Shown here in pieces: positions 59,795 through 64,000 of a stretch of 64,000 nucleotides of DNA. The DNA is from Streptomyces lasiicapitis. Lineage in GTDB: Bacteria; Actinomycetota; Actinomycetes; Streptomycetales; Streptomycetaceae. The position numbers and the translations under genes are program-made. The stretch covers positions 248,001-312,000 of the forward strand of contig NZ_BMNG01000014.1 in the NCBI RefSeq assembly GCF_014646335.1, written 5' to 3'. The notes beneath the pieces were generated by a model, which saw only the letters and a program-made list of their open reading frames with translations, ran no database searches and was not told where the DNA came from. The stretch's first letter is position 1, and every line of letters starts with the position of its first letter.

Positions 59795-61462
59795 TCAACC
59801 GCCCAGTTCCTCGCGCATCGCCGCGCGCAGGCGCAACGTGCTGACGAGGCGCTGGAACGCCTCCGACCAGTAGCCGCCCGCTCCGGGGGACGCGTCCTCG
59901 GGCTCGTCGGGCACGGCCGTCAGGGCCTCCAGGCGCACCGCCTCCGCCGGGTCCAGGCAGCGCTCCGCCAGGCCCATCACACCGCTGAAGCTCCACGGGT
60001 AGCTGCCCGCGTCACGGGCGATGTTCAGCGCGTCCACCACCGCGCGGCCCAGCGCGGGCGCCCACGGCACCGCGCACACCCCGAGCAACTGGAACGCCTC
60101 CGACAGGCCGTGCGCGTCGATGAACCCCGCGACCCACTCGGCCCGTTCGGTCGCGGGCAGCGTGGTGAGGAGCTTGGCGCGCTCGGCCAGGGACACCGCC
60201 CCCGGGCCCGCCGCGTCGGGCGACGCGGGCGGGCCGAGCAGCGCCCTCGACCAACTCGCGTCCCGCTGCCGCACGGCGGCACGGCACCATGCGGCGTGCA
60301 GCTCGGCGCGCCAGTCGTCGGCCACGGGCAGCGCCACGATGTCGGCCGGGGAGCGGTCGCCGAGCCTCCCCTGCCAGGACGCCAGGGGAGCGGCCTCCAC
60401 CAACTGGCCGAGCCACCAGGAGCGTTCGCCCCGCCCGGCGGGCGGTTTCGGCGCGACGCCGTCCCGCTCCATGCCCGCGTCGCACTCGTGCGGTGCCTCC
60501 ACGGTGAGCGCGGGAGAGGGCGCGGTGCGGTCCAGGGCCACGCAGGAGGCGGCGCGATCCGCCATGCGGGCGGCGAGCGCCGAGTCCGGCAGCGAGGAGA
60601 GCAGCTCGGCGGCGGTGGCGCGGACGTTGCGGCTGCGGTCGCCGAGCGCCTGCTCCAGGAACGGCTCGTCGGCCGGTCGCAGCCCCGTACGCAGCGAGTC
60701 CAGAAACATCAGCCGGTCCTCGGCGCGCTCGGTCGCCCACGTGTCGGACAGCAACTCCCGCGCGGTGTCCGGGGTGTGGGCCCGCAGTGAGGCGAGGAGC
60801 GCGACGCGTTCCGCGAACAGGCCCTCCTGCCAGCGGCGTTGGATGGCCCCTTCCTCCTGCGGTCCGGGCGGGGCGGCGCGTCCGGGTGCTGCGCGCAGTG
60901 CGAACTTCCAGTCCGGGTTGAGCCGGGCCAGCCACTGGGCGCGCGGTCCCGCGAAGGCCAGGGCCTGGGGGCGCAGGTCGGTGCGTCCGCGGGCCGCGTT
61001 CAGGAGGGCGGGGAGCAGCTCCGGGGGCGGGGCGAAGCCTCGCTCGTTGGCCATGGCCAGCCACTGGGGCAGCAGTTCCACCAGGTCGGGGGCGGTGCCG
61101 CGGCGGCCTCCGCCGGCCGTGCCCGTGTGGTCGGCGAGCAGCGTCGCGAGCCTGCGCCGGGCCGCCGCCGGGACGACGGGACGGGGGTCCTGGGAGGCGG
61201 GCTCGGGGCGCCCGGCCGCGGGGGCGGCGCGCAGGCCCGCCCGGCGGCGCACGGTCTGTACGGCGGCGGCGTCCAGGAGGGCCGCCGGGGCGTCCCTGCC
61301 GGGGGCGGTCACCGGCGGGGTGCGCCGGTCCGTGCCCAGGAGCGCCGCCGTGACCAACTCCTCCCAGGAGGTGCGGGCGTGCCGCCCGGCTGCCTTCGCC
61401 GCCTCGGTGTGGGCGGCGGTGGGTGCGGCTGTCTTCGTTGGGGCGGTGGTGGGTGCGGTCAT
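59795..61462 (-). CDS. DUF5691 family protein (MoxR/SWIM gene cluster)
   Basis: 555 residues. WEELVTAALLGTDRRTPPV near the start is the family signature. The rest is alpha-helical with HEAT-like pieces (RTGLRPADEPFLEQALGDRSRNVRATAAELLSSLPDS; LSEAFQLLGVCAVPWAPALGRAVVDAL). No catalytic motif is visible. DUF5691 genes regularly occur with SWIM zinc-finger, MoxR ATPase, DUF5682 and vWA genes; here it is the second gene of a - strand operon after the SWIM gene (74-base gap, AAGGAGGAGAG before ATG). Role unknown; probably a structural or adaptor subunit. Confidence 0.85.
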   Translation of the reverse strand: MTAPTTAPTKTAAPTAAHTEAAKAAGRHARTSWEELVTAALLGTDRRTPPVTAPGRDAPAALLDAAAVQTVRRRAGLRAAPAAGRPEPASQDPRPVVPAAARRRLATLLADHTGTAGGGRRGTAPDLVELLPQWLAMANERGFAPPPELLPALLNAARGRTDLRPQALAFAGPRAQWLARLNPDWKFALRAAPGRAAPPGPQEEGAIQRRWQEGLFAERVALLASLRAHTPDTARELLSDTWATERAEDRLMFLDSLRTGLRPADEPFLEQALGDRSRNVRATAAELLSSLPDSALAARMADRAASCVALDRTAPSPALTVEAPHECDAGMERDGVAPKPPAGRGERSWWLGQLVEAAPLASWQGRLGDRSPADIVALPVADDWRAELHAAWCRAAVRQRDASWSRALLGPPASPDAAGPGAVSLAERAKLLTTLPATERAEWVAGFIDAHGLSEAFQLLGVCAVPWAPALGRAVVDALNIARDAGSYPWSFSGVMGLAERCLDPAEAVRLEALTAVPDEPEDASPGAGGYWSEAFQRLVSTLRLRAAMREELGG

Positions 61463-61536
61463 CTCTCCTCCTTCCTTTGCCAGTGCCTCGCGGGCCGTCT
61501 GTTCTTGTGCTGCCTGTTCTTGTGCTGCGCGGACCC

Positions 61537-62910
61537 TCACAGCCGTACCGTCTCGGCGCCGTCGTACGGCCAGGCCGCCAGTGGTGTGAAGCCGCGGTGG
61601 CCGCACTCTCCGAAGACCGTGAGCGGCGCTCCTCCGGAGAGGGCCACGAGGCGCCACAGCCCGGATCGGGTCGCGGCGGGCGAGGCGATGGGCAGGGCCA
61701 GATCGCTGTCCGGGTCGGCCAGTTGCCAGCCCGTGTCGCCGTTCGGGACCGGGACGACCCGGCCGAGGGTGACCGGCCAGGACTCGAGCCAGGGGTCGTC
61801 GCGCAGCGCCTCGCCGTAGCGGACGGCCGCCTCGGCCGGGGGTATCCCCGGAGGGTGGCCCGTGGTGGGGCACGGTGCCGTGAACTGCTCGCCCAGGTCC
61901 GCGCGGAGCTGCCGGGACGCCGGGTCCGCGGCGTGCGGGAGCAACTCGGCGTCCAGGGCGAGGCCGACCGGCAGGGCAAGGGCGGGGGCGCGGCCCGCCG
62001 CCCCGTACGACAGGAGCAGGGCCGTGTGGCCGGAGCGCTCGCCGTGCAGCCATATCCGGCGCGTGGTCAGCTTGTTGTCCGCCGTGTCGTACTGCGCGAG
62101 GACCTGCCAGGTGTCCCGGAGCGGCCGGCCCTGCGCCGAGGCGGGCAGGCCTGTACGGGAACGGACCGTCGCCGCGAGGGCGGCGGGCAGTTCGTCGCGG
62201 CGCAGCCAGCCCGACGTGAGCAGGTGCAGCAGCGCGCACTCCTCCAGGAGGCGGGCGGGCCAGCCGGGACCCGAGCCCGGTATGGCACCCAACTCCCTTA
62301 CCCGCGTGGCGAAGCCGGGCGCCTGGGCGTCGACCATGCGGGCCGCCGTCTCCTCCCACAAGCCGTACCCCGCCTGCTCCGCCGCCGCCATGCCGCCGCG
62401 CAGCAGGTCGGAAAGGCGCCGCTCAAGCTCCGTCGCCCCCGCCGTGACCCGCTCCGCCCTGCGCTCGGCCCGCTTGCGCGCCGCGTCCGGATCGCCCGCC
62501 GCCGCGGGACCGGCCGGGGGTGAACTCCGCTTGGCCTCCGCCTTGTCGTGGCGCGCCGCCAGCCACTCCCGCGCCCAGTCCGGCGGCTCTTCCCCGTCCG
62601 GCACGGCCGCCCGGCCGTCCTCCTCGCCGGACCAGAGCAGCAGCAGGCCGAGCGCGTGCTTGCACGGGAACTTGCGGCTCGGACAACTGCACTTGTACGC
62701 CGGTCCCGCCACGTCGGCGGTGTCTATCACCGTCTGATACGGCTTGCTGCCGCTGCCCTTGCACAGTCCCCATACGGCCCCCTCGCCCGAACTGCCCGCT
62801 CGTGACCACGGCCCGGCGATGCCGAGCTTGCTTCCCGCCTTCTGTGACGGCGCGTCAGGTGCCAGTGCCAGCACCTGGTCCGCCGTCCAGCGAACCCCCT
62901 GCTGAGTCAT
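61537..62910 (-). CDS. SWIM zinc-finger protein
   Basis: 457 residues. The SWIM motif CxCx6CxH is at Cys74, Cys76, Cys83, His85 (CSCPSRKFPCKH) within about 60-95; the rest is helical (AARKRAERRAERVTAGATELERRLSDLLRGG, ...) with a beta-rich end. SWIM domains bind zinc and often DNA or partner proteins, for example with Rad51-related repair factors in other organisms. It starts the operon with DUF5691. Its -10 box (TACCTT) ends only seven bases before the ATG, so the message is probably leaderless. Confidence 0.88.
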   Translation of the reverse strand: MTQQGVRWTADQVLALAPDAPSQKAGSKLGIAGPWSRAGSSGEGAVWGLCKGSGSKPYQTVIDTADVAGPAYKCSCPSRKFPCKHALGLLLLWSGEEDGRAAVPDGEEPPDWAREWLAARHDKAEAKRSSPPAGPAAAGDPDAARKRAERRAERVTAGATELERRLSDLLRGGMAAAEQAGYGLWEETAARMVDAQAPGFATRVRELGAIPGSGPGWPARLLEECALLHLLTSGWLRRDELPAALAATVRSRTGLPASAQGRPLRDTWQVLAQYDTADNKLTTRRIWLHGERSGHTALLLSYGAAGRAPALALPVGLALDAELLPHAADPASRQLRADLGEQFTAPCPTTGHPPGIPPAEAAVRYGEALRDDPWLESWPVTLGRVVPVPNGDTGWQLADPDSDLALPIASPAATRSGLWRLVALSGGAPLTVFGECGHRGFTPLAAWPYDGAETVRL

Positions 62911-62916
62911 GAGTCG

Positions 62917-62939
62917 AAGGTAGGTCCCGCCACTGACAA
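62917..62939 (-). promoter_or_regulatory. PafBC-type promoter of the SWIM-DUF5691 operon
   Basis: On the - strand: TTGTCAGTG (62939-62931), 8 bases, TACCTT (62922-62917). A perfect TTGTCRGTG-N8-TAnnnT match. The start would lie at or next to the SWIM ATG. Confidence 0.85.
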
Positions 62940-63000
62940 TCGGTCACGCTCCGTCCATTCACACAGGTCAGAGCCGTGCCGGGGTCGATTGTCAGTGGCG
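62928..63000. repeat. Perfect 15-bp inverted repeat in the SWIM/MoxR divergent gap
   Basis: CGCCACTGACAATCG (62928-62942) and CGATTGTCAGTGGCG (62986-63000), 43 bases apart, each holding a PafBC-type -35 element pointing to one of the two operons. Confidence 0.9.
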
Positions 63001-63011
63001 TGGTGCACGGT
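62989..63011 (+). promoter_or_regulatory. PafBC-type promoter of the MoxR gene (weak -10)
   Basis: TTGTCAGTG (62989-62997), 8 bases, CACGGT (63006-63011), matching nAnnnT but not the first T. The -35 part is a perfect mirror of the SWIM promoter. A leader of about 120 bases to ATG 63133 would result. Confidence 0.65.
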
Positions 63012-63132
63012 GGAACACATCGCGGCCAAGCCGGTCGGCAAGACGGCTTCGGCTGTTGATCGTTGCTGCCGCATGCCCGCGCCGCGGCCCCGCCGCGGAG
63101 CCCGCGCATGCACGAGCTGGAGGGGGATCACC

Positions 63133-64000
63133 ATGTCTGTTTCCGTCGAGACCGCCGGACCCGCCGGGCCGGCCGCCGAGGGCGCCGATGCCGCCGACGT
63201 CGCAGCCGAGGAGGCCGCGCAGGCACTGCGGCCGCACGCCGAGGACGCCTTCGCCGCCGAGCTCGCCGCGCTGGCCGCGCAGGACGACCGCCCGCGCCCC
63301 GAGCGGTGGCTGCTCTCGCCGTGGGCCGTGGCGACGTATCTCCTTGGCGGCCCCCTGCCCGACGGCACCGTGATCACACCGAAGTACGTGGGACCGCGCC
63401 GCCTCGTCGAGGTCGCCGTCACCACCCTCGCCACCGACCGCGCCCTGCTCCTGCTCGGCGTCCCCGGCACCGCCAAGACCTGGGTGTCCGAGCACCTGGC
63501 CGCCGCCGTCAGCGGCGACTCGACGCTCCTCGTGCAGGGCACGGCGGGCACGCCCGAGGAAGCCATCCGGTACGGCTGGAACTACGCGCAGTTGCTCGCG
63601 CACGGACCGAGCCGTGACGCGCTGGTGCCGAGCCCCGTGATGCGGGCCATGTCCGAGGGGATGACGGCCCGCGTCGAGGAACTGACCCGCATCCCCGCGG
63701 ACGTACAGGACACCCTCATCACGATCCTGTCGGAGAAGACCCTGCCCATACCGGAACTGGGCCAGGAGGTGCAGGCCGTCCGCGGCTTCAACCTGATCGC
63801 CACCGCCAACGACCGCGACCGCGGCGTCAACGACCTCTCCAGCGCGCTGCGCCGCCGCTTCAACACCGTCGTCCTGCCGCTGCCCGAGAGCGCCGACGCC
63901 GAGGTCGACATCGTCTCGCGCCGCGTCGACCAGATGGGCCGCTCCCTCGACCTGCCGGCCGGGCCCGAGGGCATCGACGAGATCCGCCGCGTCGTCACGG
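63133..64000 (+). CDS. MoxR-type AAA+ ATPase, cut by the window end
   Basis: 289 residues visible. A 40-residue acidic start, then WLLSPWAVATYLLGG and the ATPase core: Walker A GVPGTAKTW, and a Walker B region VEELTRIPADVQDTLITIL where Glu-Glu stands in place of the usual Asp-Glu. Sensor 1 follows (FNLIATANDRDRGVNDLSSALRRRFN, with the Arg finger in ALRRRF). MoxR ATPases remodel or activate vWA-containing partners. GGAGGGGG precedes the ATG. It is the first gene of a + strand operon; in relatives DUF5682 and vWA genes usually follow, beyond this window. Confidence 0.9.
   Translation, partial: MSVSVETAGPAGPAAEGADAADVAAEEAAQALRPHAEDAFAAELAALAAQDDRPRPERWLLSPWAVATYLLGGPLPDGTVITPKYVGPRRLVEVAVTTLATDRALLLLGVPGTAKTWVSEHLAAAVSGDSTLLVQGTAGTPEEAIRYGWNYAQLLAHGPSRDALVPSPVMRAMSEGMTARVEELTRIPADVQDTLITILSEKTLPIPELGQEVQAVRGFNLIATANDRDRGVNDLSSALRRRFNTVVLPLPESADAEVDIVSRRVDQMGRSLDLPAGPEGIDEIRRVVT

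Noticed and set aside
1..64000. Insertion sequences, integrase or phage genes
   Set aside because: No transposase, integrase, capsid or terminase motifs were found on either strand.

Overview
The window is a high-GC actinobacterial chromosome segment, almost certainly Streptomyces. Third codon positions are nearly always G or C, GTG starts are common, and three developmental landmarks are recognisable: whiD, bldM (with a sigma-BldN promoter) and a guaB/guaB3 pair. The order groES-groEL1-whiB type-sigD-guaB-guaB3-choD-like-guaA also matches my memory of the mycobacterial groES-groEL1-whiB3-sigD-guaB2-guaB3-choD-guaA block. This is therefore core chromosome, not an island. I see no tRNA, rRNA, insertion sequence, prophage or CRISPR array.

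Layout. 1-5.9 kb: end of an MFS exporter, a YCII protein paired with an ECF42-type sigma factor, a THUMP-like methyltransferase (-), a polysaccharide deacetylase and a small lipoprotein. 5.9-8.2 kb: groES-groEL1 under two CIRCE operators. 8.2-10.8 kb: SDR, MOSC protein and a divergent LysR regulator. 10.8-16.1 kb: whiD, bldM, sigD, guaB, guaB3. 16.1-20.1 kb: a PQ-rich membrane protein, a nucleotide-sugar dehydrogenase homologue lacking key catalytic residues, and glpD. 20.3-32 kb: five consecutive membrane Ser/Thr kinase genes, one a pseudokinase with a roughly 490-residue insertion. 32-38.8 kb: aldehyde dehydrogenase, GMC oxidase, an LAETG surface protein, a small membrane protein and a lipoprotein. 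38.8-45.5 kb: chorismate mutase behind a Phe/Tyr leader-peptide attenuator, guaA, an FMN-binding-fold protein, an aldolase-fold protein and membrane proteins. 45.5-57.5 kb: a PspC/LiaF-like envelope-stress module with histidine kinase and response regulator, two NlpC/P60 hydrolases (one with a c-di-AMP riboswitch), pcrA/uvrD and an M23 peptidase. 57.7-64 kb: a lipase, icmB, then SWIM and DUF5691 genes divergent from a MoxR ATPase cut by the window end.

How the genes work together. Purine synthesis (guaB, guaB3, guaA), proteostasis (groESL), sporulation control (whiD, bldM, sigD), envelope remodelling (kinases, LAETG protein, PspC module, C40 and M23 hydrolases) and DNA repair (pcrA) dominate.

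The most interesting system is at the right end. The SWIM-DUF5691 operon and the MoxR gene diverge from a 222-base gap holding a perfect 15-bp inverted repeat. Each arm carries TTGTCAGTG, the core of the PafBC/RecA-NDp DNA-damage promoter. The same element, with a perfect TAnnnT -10 box, sits in front of pcrA about 10 kb away. This suggests a DNA-damage-induced SWIM/DUF5691/MoxR machine of unknown function. Second in interest is the aromatic attenuator in front of chorismate mutase.
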